Below, piece by piece: positions 6,692 through 14,597 of a stretch of DNA of 36,427 bases. The first letter of the stretch is position 1, and the number at the start of each line of letters is the position of its first letter. The stretch is from a virus, in IMG/VR virus record IMGVR_UViG_3300017951_000045, positions 1-36,427 of that record. One strand, 5' to 3'. The position numbers and the translations under genes are program-made. The notes beneath the pieces are model-generated. The model did no database searches. It was not told the origin of the DNA and saw only the letters and a program-made list of their open reading frames with translations.

Positions 6692-8278
6692 TCAAGGGTT
6701 GCTGTAGTTACGCTCAAGCGGAGCAACCAGGGAGATACTATTTTCTTTTGATCTTGCAATTGTACTTTCAACAGAAACATACTGACCTGTTGATAAGCCA
6801 ATTGCAACTACAGTTACATCTGCATCTGTGTTTGCAGTTCGTCCACCTTGAACATTGTTGTCATAGTCAAAAGAAACTTCAACAAAATCTTGAGCGCCTA
6901 CATCACCCATTGCAGCTTGAGTAATAGTAAATGTACTACCCGCTGATTCAGTAGAAATTGTTTGTTGTACTAATTCAATTTGATTGGTGGTTACAGATGC
7001 AATCTTGTAATAGCCGTCGTTAGAACTAGTACCTTGTACATGAATGTATTCATCAACTGCGAAAGCAGTTGTAAAGTCAGTACTGCTGCTATTAATTAAA
7101 TCAGGTGCTGTAAAACTAATGTCAGTACCTTCTACTTCATCTGCAGCATGAACAATAACTGCATTAGCAGTTCCATAGTTACCAGCAGGGTTAGTAGTGT
7201 AGAACATCCGCCAAATTGCAGATGCATCGTTCTCTAAGTTGCCGTTAAAGTCAATTGTTGTTACTGCCACAAATGCAGCAGTATGTACAGCGCCATTGTT
7301 ATCACAGAAGAAATAACGGTTGATGTCAACAAGCTGAGTATTATCAATGTAAACACCAACGCCACCACCTTGGTCATTGGTAACTGCAAGGGTGTAAAGA
7401 TTGTCTCCAATAAATTCTGAAAACTGATCAGTAAGTTTACCAATTTGACCACTAGTTCCTGCATCAATATCAGTTGCTTTCCGCAATTGACGTTGAAGCC
7501 ATTGATAAACTTGTTCTGCAGTACCGTTATTAGCATCAACAATAATGCCAAATTGATAAGTAGTTCCGGCAATATCTCTTGATTGAGGTGTTGCGTAGAA
7601 CGTAACACTCATACCCGTATAAGGGGAAAGAGTATCAATATCGTTATCAGAAACAGTAACCTTAGAATCTGAACTTGTCTGCAGCGGGAAACGATAAGCA
7701 ATGGGCTGCATATTGCCCGTCACACCAATTGCTGTCAGGTCAGACTTGCCGTAAATCTGAGCTTGTTCCCTTACATACAAATCAAAAGAAGCCCTACGGT
7801 CAAAGCCATCTCCATAGGCTCCATCACCATTTGGGTCACTTAAAGTTTGAACCGCTTGATTGACCTGACCACTTAATTGGACATTGGTAGCGCCAGCTCC
7901 CTGATCAAAATAAAGCTGGTCATCAGCTTCAATTGAACCCAGGCCAACAATACCTGCCCATTCTTGTGTCGTATTGCCGCTGGTATTTTTAACTGCCCAA
8001 CCGGCAGTACGAATCAAATAACGAGACGCATCGTTAGCAAAATCCCAGCCTTCGACTAATTCAAAAGATTCGTCGGTAATTGGAATAAACGGAAACTCAA
8101 AGGGAATTAAAGTTGCATCGTCTTTCCATTCTTCCTTACAGAAAGAATACAATGCTTTAAGCGTCACACCATCGGTTGAAAGGTTGCCCGCCTCAGACAA
8201 AGTAATTGTCTTTGCTGTAGTGTTAAAAGCAACTTCTGTTCCTTGGTTTAGGTTATCGGGATCAACGATTAAGGGCAT
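6692..8278 (-). CDS. Probable tail structural protein or adhesin, 528 aa
   Basis: The N-terminus (TITLSEAGNLSTDGVTL then LKALYSFCKEEWKDD) shares layout with the 168-residue protein encoded at 4590-5096. The rest is long, beta-rich and aromatic-poor, with FEFPFIPITDESFELVEGWD and repeated Asp-Gly turns, as expected for a trimeric tail fibre or baseplate wedge protein. No catalytic motif is seen. It is transcribed with its neighbours on the minus strand, with gaps under 35 bases. Structural identity is inferred from composition and context. Confidence 0.6.
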   Translation of the reverse strand: MPLIVDPDNLNQGTEVAFNTTAKTITLSEAGNLSTDGVTLKALYSFCKEEWKDDATLIPFEFPFIPITDESFELVEGWDFANDASRYLIRTAGWAVKNTSGNTTQEWAGIVGLGSIEADDQLYFDQGAGATNVQLSGQVNQAVQTLSDPNGDGAYGDGFDRRASFDLYVREQAQIYGKSDLTAIGVTGNMQPIAYRFPLQTSSDSKVTVSDNDIDTLSPYTGMSVTFYATPQSRDIAGTTYQFGIIVDANNGTAEQVYQWLQRQLRKATDIDAGTSGQIGKLTDQFSEFIGDNLYTLAVTNDQGGGVGVYIDNTQLVDINRYFFCDNNGAVHTAAFVAVTTIDFNGNLENDASAIWRMFYTTNPAGNYGTANAVIVHAADEVEGTDISFTAPDLINSSSTDFTTAFAVDEYIHVQGTSSNDGYYKIASVTTNQIELVQQTISTESAGSTFTITQAAMGDVGAQDFVEVSFDYDNNVQGGRTANTDADVTVVAIGLSTGQYVSVESTIARSKENSISLVAPLERNYSNP

Positions 8279-8287
8279 GATTTATTT

Positions 8288-8608
8288 TTAGTTAACTAAA
8301 ATTGAGGTTACCTCTCCTGAACTATTATAGCTGATTGTTTTAGTTGTACTAAAGTTTCCTACTGTTTTTTCAATGGTGCTAATGTTTCCATCGACATCAT
8401 ATGTAAATGATATTTGTTTTACCCCACCTGAAATTTCAGTTACATTTCCAGAAGAATCATAAGTAAAAAAAGTAGAGTTATTTTCAGAGTTCAACGTAAG
8501 ACCTGATAAGGTCTCAAGTGTCGGCTCAATAACATCCAGCTTGGTAGTAACAGCAAAAAAACCTAAGTTACCTAATGCTGCTCCCCTTAATAGATCTCCT
8601 TTTGCCAT
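8288..8608 (-). CDS. Small beta-repeat protein, 106 aa
   Basis: The product starts MAKGDLLRGAALGNLGFF. Its second half reads FFTYDSSGNVTEISGGVKQ, then FTYDVDGNISTIEK, then ISYNSSGEVTSI. This gives three copies of a roughly 20-residue Y-(D/N)-x-x-G-x-(V/I)-(T/S)-x-I unit like RHS/YD-type repeats. Such repeats form beta hairpins in surface proteins. It may be a small virion accessory or a separate fibre tip. It lies between two large structural genes with gaps of 5 and 9 bases. Confidence 0.6.
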   Translation of the reverse strand: MAKGDLLRGAALGNLGFFAVTTKLDVIEPTLETLSGLTLNSENNSTFFTYDSSGNVTEISGGVKQISFTYDVDGNISTIEKTVGNFSTTKTISYNSSGEVTSILVN

Positions 8609-8613
8609 AAAAA

Positions 8614-9891
8614 CTACCTAGTGGTTTCTTGCCAGCCAACTGAAGCTAAAATATCTGATCCAGCTACATCAGTGGATGCAATTAAAATCATTTCAAAAGG
8701 TGTTGATGTAAAGCTATTACGTTCCAGCTGGTACTGAAGCAGGTCTGAACGATGTAGTTCAGATGTTGTAGACCCTTGATTTGAGCCAACAGAAAAACCT
8801 GCAGTTAACACTTCGCCATCTCCTTGGCTATATCCGGTAGCAGTAATGTTGTACTCAACTAATGAATCAGTACTTGTAGTTGTCCAAGTGCCGCCGGTTG
8901 TAGTTCCGTTTTGTACAATTTCCCAGCAATAGTTTGCATTGTTAGTAATGCCTAAAACATTTAATGAGTCAAGAATTGCTACCCCATCTAATTTATCTGC
9001 TTTAAGACGTAAAGAAATTACAGGGTATTTAGTAGAAACTAAAGTCAAGTCACGTGGACTTGCAATTGGTAACTTTGCTTCAGCTCCGTCACCTCTAAGT
9101 TCATAACCACCTTCTGATAAAATTGTTGCACAAATTTGTTTTAATGTGCTGCTACTAGCTGTTACATCTGTATTAGTAATTTCTACTCTTACTGGTAACG
9201 TTGCAGTCGTAACATATGTGCTTTGTATTTCATTTGCATGCTGGAAAGAATGGCAATGAATATAGGCGCCATTAATAATAAAGCCACAACGTACAGTGCC
9301 GGAACCAAGCCATTCAAAATCAAACCATACAATTTGTACTTTTGAAAGATCTAAATTAATTCCAGAAGGACCTGTACCATTTAATTGATCTACATTCCAA
9401 TCTGTTTGTTTAACTGCTGTATCAACAAGAGAGCCAGTAACTGAACTACGTTTTACAAAAGCAGGTTCTTCCGTTCCCTCTTGTTCTAAATAAAAACCAT
9501 TCTCTGTTCCAAAGTAACCAATACGTTGCCTTAAATTTGCTTTGGCTTCATTAAAATTAAAAGATAAAATTGATAGCAGTGATTTGCCAGGTTGATAATT
9601 AAAAACTCGTGTTGTTTCTCTTAATACCTCCGCTCCTGAAGCGGTGGTTACATTCATATCAATCAAACCTTGATCACTATTAAAACTAGAGCTGCCTCCA
9701 GCTGTTGTTGACTCTGCCCATTTACCATTGTCTACATAACGATGGGCAGAGTCAAATAAAGTATAAGGATTTGATACTCTTAATCGGCCAAAGGCATCGG
9801 TACTTGTTGTGCCAGAAGTTTGTATTGTTTGCGGATTAACAACATAAACAGTACTGACTAATTCAGAATTATAGTAACGTCCTTGGCTCAT
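8614..9891 (-). CDS. Virion structural protein or adhesin, 425 aa
   Basis: The N-terminus MSQGRYYNSELVSTVYVVN is shared with the next two genes upstream (9933-10910 and the 46-residue gene at 10939), so it is probably an anchor to the tail. The body contains FGRLRVSNPYTLFDSAHRY and a beta-rich stretch (VQIVWFDFEWLGSGTVRCGF, GAYIHCHSFQHAN) that suits a concanavalin-like or jelly-roll domain. I recall similar proteins annotated only as structural in marine phages. No enzyme motif is visible. It is transcribed with the surrounding minus-strand block. Confidence 0.6.
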   Translation of the reverse strand: MSQGRYYNSELVSTVYVVNPQTIQTSGTTSTDAFGRLRVSNPYTLFDSAHRYVDNGKWAESTTAGGSSSFNSDQGLIDMNVTTASGAEVLRETTRVFNYQPGKSLLSILSFNFNEAKANLRQRIGYFGTENGFYLEQEGTEEPAFVKRSSVTGSLVDTAVKQTDWNVDQLNGTGPSGINLDLSKVQIVWFDFEWLGSGTVRCGFIINGAYIHCHSFQHANEIQSTYVTTATLPVRVEITNTDVTASSSTLKQICATILSEGGYELRGDGAEAKLPIASPRDLTLVSTKYPVISLRLKADKLDGVAILDSLNVLGITNNANYCWEIVQNGTTTGGTWTTTSTDSLVEYNITATGYSQGDGEVLTAGFSVGSNQGSTTSELHRSDLLQYQLERNSFTSTPFEMILIASTDVAGSDILASVGWQETTR

Positions 9892-9932
9892 TTGTATTTA
9901 ATCCTTTTGTTTATTTTACAATCGCCTACCTA

Positions 9933-10910
9933 TTAGGCTTTTAAGACATAACTTGAACTAGTGGTGTTGTAATAAAGTTCTCCTGTTGTAAGGCCACCTG
10001 TACCAGCAGCTGCATCATCAACATATTCACCAATACCTAATGCAGAACGAAGACCTGTTCCTTGAACTGGCTTAAATTTTGAGTCTGCGCTGACGTACTG
10101 CAGAATATCTCCATCAGCTAAAGGCGTTGTCGGAGAAGCTGTTAAAGCCAGCGACCATGTGCCCGGTCCACCTACCTGACTGGAATTGTTGAAACTAGGG
10201 TGCCTAAGCCTTAAACTTGATCCATTGCCTGTTCCTGTTTGATAAACAGCTTCAGTTACTTCAATAGTAGTGCTTTGAATGTCAACGTTGATAGGGAATG
10301 AAGCGACATTTCTTAAGTAATCAAGAATTGTCCCTGCCCCTTCTCCTTCTGGAGCAAACGACCAGTAAGTGTACGCAGAGCCAATGATGCCAAGTCCAAC
10401 ATTACCTGAAGAGACGTTATTGGTTTGTACATGGGCGGTGTTGCGGCTGATTGGAGCTGTTCCGCTTGCAGGTTGCAATGCAAAATCACTTAGAGTTTCA
10501 AAGCTCTGGTAAATTACTTGACCATTTACATATAAATCATTTCCTGTTGAAGTAAGATGTGAGTCACCAATAAATACACTACCGCTACTAAAATATCCAC
10601 TGCTAAAAGGCAGTGCTGCACTACCTAAATTACTGCCGCCACTAACAACAGGAAGAATATCAGAACCAACAGTTAAGTCACCCGTTACAGTTAAAGGGCC
10701 ATCAGTTACAATCAAACCATTCCCTGAAATGGTTTGTGTTTGTCCGTCAGTATCTTTTTTTAAATAAAAAACTTCATAGTCACCAGAGGCTGCAGTAACT
10801 GCTCCGGTACGGCCAAAGACGGAATCAACCGCACTGCCTCCTCCTGAAGTCATGTTTACAACGTAAACAGTGCTTACTAGTTCACCGGAAACATAACGTC
10901 CTTGTGACAT
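9933..10910 (-). CDS. Tail fibre protein, 325 aa
   Basis: The product begins with the shared anchor MSQGRYVSGELVSTVYVVN, followed by DSVFGRTGAVTAASGDYEV. The VFGRxGxVxAxxGDY phrase is widely seen in phage tail fibres. A repeating Leu/Thr/Gly region follows (GNGLIVTDGPLTVTGDLTVG), typical of a triple-stranded fibre shaft. The C-terminal part (GLRSALGIGEYVDDAAAGTG, then LTTGELYYNTTSSSYVLK) resembles a fibre tip. It probably acts at the tail end in host recognition. Confidence 0.7.
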   Translation of the reverse strand: MSQGRYVSGELVSTVYVVNMTSGGGSAVDSVFGRTGAVTAASGDYEVFYLKKDTDGQTQTISGNGLIVTDGPLTVTGDLTVGSDILPVVSGGSNLGSAALPFSSGYFSSGSVFIGDSHLTSTGNDLYVNGQVIYQSFETLSDFALQPASGTAPISRNTAHVQTNNVSSGNVGLGIIGSAYTYWSFAPEGEGAGTILDYLRNVASFPINVDIQSTTIEVTEAVYQTGTGNGSSLRLRHPSFNNSSQVGGPGTWSLALTASPTTPLADGDILQYVSADSKFKPVQGTGLRSALGIGEYVDDAAAGTGGLTTGELYYNTTSSSYVLKA

Positions 10911-10938
10911 CTGACTATCAAATACTTATCTATATATT

Positions 10939-11079
10939 TTAGCCTGAAGCATTTACAACATAAACTTTCCTAAACAACGTCCCGTCTTGCCATGCTCCAG
11001 TTTCACCTGAAGTAAAAGTCGTTTCGTTTACCACTACTACTGCATCGACCAGCTCTCCTGAATACCAAATCCTAGGCAT
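10939..11079 (-). CDS. 46-residue protein with only the fibre anchor motif
   Basis: An ATG at 11079 opens a 46-residue frame: MPRIWYSGELVDAVVVVNET and so on, ending RKVYVVNASG. It aligns with the N-terminal anchor of the next two proteins (RYVSGELVSTVYVVN) and then repeats the YVVN phrase. It is either a free-standing anchor or adaptor or the stub of a lost fibre gene. It lies 28 bases upstream of the 325-residue fibre gene and is first in the minus-strand block. A short AGGA-containing stretch lies inside the frame, but no clear Shine-Dalgarno precedes the start. Confidence 0.5.
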   Translation of the reverse strand: MPRIWYSGELVDAVVVVNETTFTSGETGAWQDGTLFRKVYVVNASG

Positions 11080-11143
11080 AATTAATTGCTGTTAATTCCT
11101 GTATCTATCTTAAAATGTAGAATATTGTGTAAGTAATTAGATC
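11080..11143 (+). promoter_or_regulatory. Divergent promoter region between the fibre block and dps
   Basis: These 64 AT-rich bases separate the minus-strand structural block from the plus-strand Dps gene, so they must hold at least one promoter. A TTGCTG at 11086 and TAAAAT at 11111 (19-base spacing) are a loose sigma70-like pair pointing to dps. No operator palindrome is obvious. The boundaries are those of the gap, not of a mapped site. Confidence 0.3.
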
Positions 11144-11683
11144 ATGTTTAGCGGGACTCCTGAACAACCACCTGAACCCAGACCTCAAGGGAAAGAAGAA
11201 CCAGTAAGCAATGATCCACAGGGCAAGCCAAAGAGTGAACCCGTAGCTCGATTGGCTAATGAATTGATCAAGCTTTCCGGCCATGCTGCAAATCTGATGC
11301 TCCAGTCGCACCTGTTGCATTTGAATTATGAGTCCGGGAATTTCTTTGGCGTACACAAGTTTTCCAAGGAACAATACGAAAAACACCAGGCGCAATTGGA
11401 CCGCATAGGCGAACTTGTTAGGTCCTTGGACTTCTTGATGCCCATGTGTTCCAAAGGATTGCTTGGTGCTTGTAAAGGGTTTAGTCATATCACTGCCTAT
11501 GCAGGAGCATCAATGCTGATTACTTACTACGAAAACTTAGAAGCCTTTGGTATGGCATGTAAAAAAGTCGCTAAACTTGCTGGCAAAATGGAAGCTTATG
11601 ATATCGAAAATTACTGTGGTGAACTAATTGAAGATTGCTTTAGTGCTTCATGGATGGTTAAGGCCACTCTGCGTAATAGTTGA
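11144..11683 (+). CDS. dps: Dps-like miniferritin
   Basis: A 179-residue protein with the Dps/ferritin-like four-helix pattern. The phrase LHLNYESGNFFGVHKFSKEQ followed by YEKHQAQLDRIGEL places His59, His71, Asp86 and Glu90 with spacings of 12, 15 and 4. These match the H51/H63/D78/E82 iron ligands of E. coli Dps. The C-terminal ENYCGELIEDCFSASWMVKA fits the usual last helix with Trp. Dps dodecamers bind DNA and oxidise and store iron, protecting DNA from peroxide. Residues 1-35 form a Pro- and charge-rich tail (EQPPEPRPQGKEEP), longer than usual and possibly a DNA- or virion-binding arm. The gene stands alone on the plus strand between minus-strand genes, so it may be a separately expressed cargo gene. 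Confidence 0.75.
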   Translation: MFSGTPEQPPEPRPQGKEEPVSNDPQGKPKSEPVARLANELIKLSGHAANLMLQSHLLHLNYESGNFFGVHKFSKEQYEKHQAQLDRIGELVRSLDFLMPMCSKGLLGACKGFSHITAYAGASMLITYYENLEAFGMACKKVAKLAGKMEAYDIENYCGELIEDCFSASWMVKATLRNS

Positions 11684-11998
11684 ATCCATATCCTTTGGGA
11701 TATAGCTACGACCGTGGAGGATAAAATCTTCTACGGTCGTATTAAATGCTAAATACTGTATCGCTGTATTCATTCTATTCTCATCATCTTTAAACATACC
11801 TAGTCCTTTATTACAGTTCATGCATAAAAGACCACGTACTTTTCCTGTCTTGTGGCAATGGTCTACTGCTAAATTTTTTTTAGGCTTTTCTTTGCAGATA
11901 GCACAACAATGATCTTGATCTTTTAACATCTGCTCATATGTTTCTTCTGTGATGCCATATCTGTATTTCAAGTTATCCTTTCGTCGTGCCACGCACAC
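11648..11998 (-). CDS. Endonuclease VII-type HNH nuclease
   Basis: The 116-residue product has the endonuclease VII signature: a basic, aromatic start ending in YGITEETYEQML, CAIC (32-35), AVDHCHKTGKVRG with the catalytic Asp-His pair (about 46-49), CMNC (59-62) and NKGLGMFKDDE. The four Cys bind zinc, and the DHCH segment is the His-Me finger active site. T4 endonuclease VII (gp49, 157 aa) cuts Holliday junctions and branched DNA before packaging; short versions like this are also common as free-standing nicking or homing nucleases. The start is a GTG at 11998, the first after an in-frame stop. Its 3' end overlaps the convergent Dps gene by 36 bases. Confidence 0.8.
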   Translation of the reverse strand: MCVARRKDNLKYRYGITEETYEQMLKDQDHCCAICKEKPKKNLAVDHCHKTGKVRGLLCMNCNKGLGMFKDDENRMNTAIQYLAFNTTVEDFILHGRSYIPKDMDSTITQSGLNHP

Positions 11999-12021
11999 AT
12001 TTAATCTTTCTAAATAATAAC

Positions 12022-12050
12022 AAAAAAAGAGGGCGATTAAGCCCTCTCTT
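12022..12050 (-). terminator. Rho-independent terminator of the glycan operon
   Basis: AGAGGGC (12029-12035) and GCCCTCT (12042-12048) pair over 7 bp around a six-base loop. Read on the minus strand the hairpin is followed by seven T residues (12022-12028), so it ends the minus-strand unit that includes the gene at 12109-13383. On the plus strand the tail is CTTTCTTCC, so weaker two-way action is possible. Confidence 0.8.
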
Positions 12051-12108
12051 TCTTCCTTAAACCGTTGAACCTTGGGAACTATTGTTTACTAGATTTATGG
12101 AGTTCGAC

Positions 12109-13383
12109 TTACTCCTCCCTAACGATAGCAAAAATTAAATCATCGTATCTATTACGGGTCTCACGAACATCAAATACGCGAATACCGTCTTTAAACATTT
12201 CAGGCACACAATCTGACAACTGATCCAGGTGAGAGGGAGACTGGATGTCTTCAATAATAAGTACGCCTCCAGGATTCAAGAACTTGGAGTAATGCATCAG
12301 TGAAAACTTCTGACTGTCTAATGTATGGGGACCATCATCAATAATGATGTCATAGGTCTCTACACCCAAAGTTTCAATACCGGTTTTGGTATATGCATCC
12401 ATTTGATAAAAGTCATAACGATCAGGATCTAATTGATCCCAGATCACATCAGGAACAATATCCTGAATATCAACTAAAGTCATCTGCGCATTAGGCAGCC
12501 ACTCATGCCATAGCAAAGCAGAACCACCGTGCTGGATACCAATCTCCAACAACTTACAAGTACTCATGTCGCGGTACTGATCTAACAAATACGCATAGAT
12601 ACCTGTGAAATTATGAATTGTATTTTTATCAGTGCCACCTGAATATTCAAAACCGTTGATATTAAGATCTACCAACATACGTGCCATCTTTTCATTAGGC
12701 TCTTTCCAATGAGGTTGATCCATTGCCACGCCGTTTAAGTAATCCTTACTATATATATTTCTACCATAAGGTTGGGTATAGTGGTATGCTTTATCCTTTA
12801 AATTCATGTTAGTTTCCCAATAATTCTTGGCTTTTGGTTTGCCGCTTCCAATCCAAAACTCACGCATAAAACGTAAAGGATCTGATAAATAGCTGTCTTC
12901 ACAATTAACTGCTACATACGACGCTTTCGCCCACCAGAAACCTCCTGAATAGTGCGGCCAATATCCCATGGATGTATCTTCCTGCCAATTGATCCCAGTA
13001 GTCTCATAACCAGATTCCAAATCTTCCACACACTGCTTCCAGTTATGTACACAGAAGAATTGCATAACGCGCCGCCAATCTTCTGTATACTTCGTTTTGC
13101 GCGAGGAACCTTTGGTGTGGATATACAAGGCATAACCACTGGGATTTTCTTTGCACCAATCTCGTAGTGCTTCCAAAGTATTTGTTTCTTCCTGTTTGTT
13201 CTGATTCTCGACAGCAACAGCACGCTCTGGAACAGCGAGAAGATCAAGGCTCCCGTTAAAGCCAATATGAAAATAACTAAGTTGCTCATATAAGTTGCTT
13301 GTTAATAACGCACCAAGTTGTTCTTGGTACATTTCCTCCCAACCGTTACCAGGATAAACGTGATAAAAAAGTGCTAAATTCAT
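12109..13383 (-). CDS. Fused glycosyltransferase and SAM methyltransferase
   Basis: Two domains are visible in 424 residues. Residues 1-215 look like a bacterial/phage glycosyltransferase-like domain: MNLALFYHVYPGNGWEEMY, YALYIHTKGSS (84-94), DWRRVMQFF and HYSGGFWWAKASYV (144-157). The HTKG and SGxFWWA phrases are hallmarks of this family. Residues 230-424 are a class I methyltransferase: LLEIGIQHGGSALLW (SAM-binding loop, 278-292), MTLVDIQ, YDIIIDDGPHT (344-354) and NPGGVLIIEDIQ (370-381). These resemble sugar O-methyltransferases of macrolide and cephalosporin-hydroxylase-like type. The fusion would let one protein add a sugar and methylate it, or methylate the acceptor. It overlaps the C-methyltransferase gene by four bases and is last in its operon. 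Confidence 0.75.
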   Translation of the reverse strand: MNLALFYHVYPGNGWEEMYQEQLGALLTSNLYEQLSYFHIGFNGSLDLLAVPERAVAVENQNKQEETNTLEALRDWCKENPSGYALYIHTKGSSRKTKYTEDWRRVMQFFCVHNWKQCVEDLESGYETTGINWQEDTSMGYWPHYSGGFWWAKASYVAVNCEDSYLSDPLRFMREFWIGSGKPKAKNYWETNMNLKDKAYHYTQPYGRNIYSKDYLNGVAMDQPHWKEPNEKMARMLVDLNINGFEYSGGTDKNTIHNFTGIYAYLLDQYRDMSTCKLLEIGIQHGGSALLWHEWLPNAQMTLVDIQDIVPDVIWDQLDPDRYDFYQMDAYTKTGIETLGVETYDIIIDDGPHTLDSQKFSLMHYSKFLNPGGVLIIEDIQSPSHLDQLSDCVPEMFKDGIRVFDVRETRNRYDDLIFAIVREE

Positions 13384-14597
13384 TTACCAACTCCGTAAAC
13401 ATGATCCTGGATTTCATCGATATAGATATCAGGGAGCATTGTAATGATCCGTCCTTGATAGCCATCCTGTCTAAGCTTGGTACGGATGTAACCTGCGAAG
13501 TTGTGCGCCAAGATAACAACGTTATCCGGCTTATCTTTCAAGAAAAACTCCCGATCAACAACCTCTAAGCCAACGCCTGGCACATACTTCCCTTGCTTAT
13601 GGGGAGTGTCATCAACAACATAACTATCTTTATATATTGAAAATGAGTTAAGAGCATTGAGATAAACACAACCTTTTGCTGCAGCACCAAAGAAAACAGT
13701 CTTACCTTTTAACTTATTTAAGAAAATAGAATCACGGGCGATCTTATGAAATGTGCGTGAATAAAACGCATTGTAGTCATACGATTCTTCTTCTTTAATA
13801 AACTTTTCTGCAGCTTCTGTATCTGCATATTCTTTCTTATTTGTAATCCATAGACGCATAGATCCGCCATGAATATCTACCTCTTCTGCATGGTAGATTT
13901 TTAACCCAAATTGGGATAATAATTTTTTCAGGGGCTTTACAAGCCAGTAGTAATAATGTTCGTGATAAAACTGATCGAACTGGATAGTTTGTAAAGTACG
14001 TAACGTATAAGGAAACTCCAGAATCCAGGTACCGTCAAGCTTTTCAGCAATACCTTCAACAAACTTGGCTGCGTTTGGTGTATGCTGAAATGCGTTTGTT
14101 GTAGTGATGAGGTCGGCTTTCGGCACATCGCTATCTTTATTAAAGTAATCGTTGATATATGTAATGCCAGCCTCTTCGTTTAACGTGCGAAATGTTTGAC
14201 TTGCATCGCAGTTATAAAGATTTAACTTCTCGTCTGTTTGACTTTGAAAAGCTTTAAGTAACGTGCCATCATTTCCGCCAATATCAAGAATGGTGTCATG
14301 GCGTAGATGTTTAATTGAATGCCAAAGTTGTCTGCAATGTTGTACATAGGGCATGCTAATGCCCGAATAATATAAATAATCCTTATACAATTCGTCAGAA
14401 GGAACTACAGTATCCAGCTCAATACATAAGTCATTGTCAATTAGTGCACAAAGGGGATATTGGCGTGCTGCCAATGAAGCCTCTTTGCTTCGACAAAGAT
14501 TATTGACCAGGGGTTGAGTTCCTAGGTTAAGTAAAATCTTAGTTCCAACGTAGCTTTTGTCTTCTTGTTGGATCGAAATGCCAATGCTCGATGCCAT
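13380..14597 (-). CDS. Sugar C-methyltransferase homologue (TylCIII/TcaB9 type)
   Basis: The 405-residue product follows the order of NDP-hexose C-methyltransferases. An N-terminal region has LLNLGTQPLVNNL. Then come YSGISMPYVQHC, the SAM loop ILDIGGNDGTLLKAF (103-117), FYHEHYYYWLVKPL, and a C-terminal Rossmann part with VFFGAAAKGCVYLNAL. Family members methylate C-3 of a keto-deoxysugar. The usual N-terminal zinc site is incomplete: the first CxxC is absent and only Cys50 and Cys58 remain in PLCALIDNDLCIEL, so the N-terminus may be cut short or the site lost. The start at 14597 overlaps the upstream GT2 gene by 59 bases. The downstream ATGA overlap ties it to the fusion enzyme. Confidence 0.75.
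   Translation of the reverse strand: MASSIGISIQQEDKSYVGTKILLNLGTQPLVNNLCRSKEASLAARQYPLCALIDNDLCIELDTVVPSDELYKDYLYYSGISMPYVQHCRQLWHSIKHLRHDTILDIGGNDGTLLKAFQSQTDEKLNLYNCDASQTFRTLNEEAGITYINDYFNKDSDVPKADLITTTNAFQHTPNAAKFVEGIAEKLDGTWILEFPYTLRTLQTIQFDQFYHEHYYYWLVKPLKKLLSQFGLKIYHAEEVDIHGGSMRLWITNKKEYADTEAAEKFIKEEESYDYNAFYSRTFHKIARDSIFLNKLKGKTVFFGAAAKGCVYLNALNSFSIYKDSYVVDDTPHKQGKYVPGVGLEVVDREFFLKDKPDNVVILAHNFAGYIRTKLRQDGYQGRIITMLPDIYIDEIQDHVYGVGK

Noticed and set aside
11105-11488. 127-residue minus-strand frame opposite dps
   Set aside because: It lies across the strongly supported Dps gene and the divergent gap, and shows no recognisable domain.
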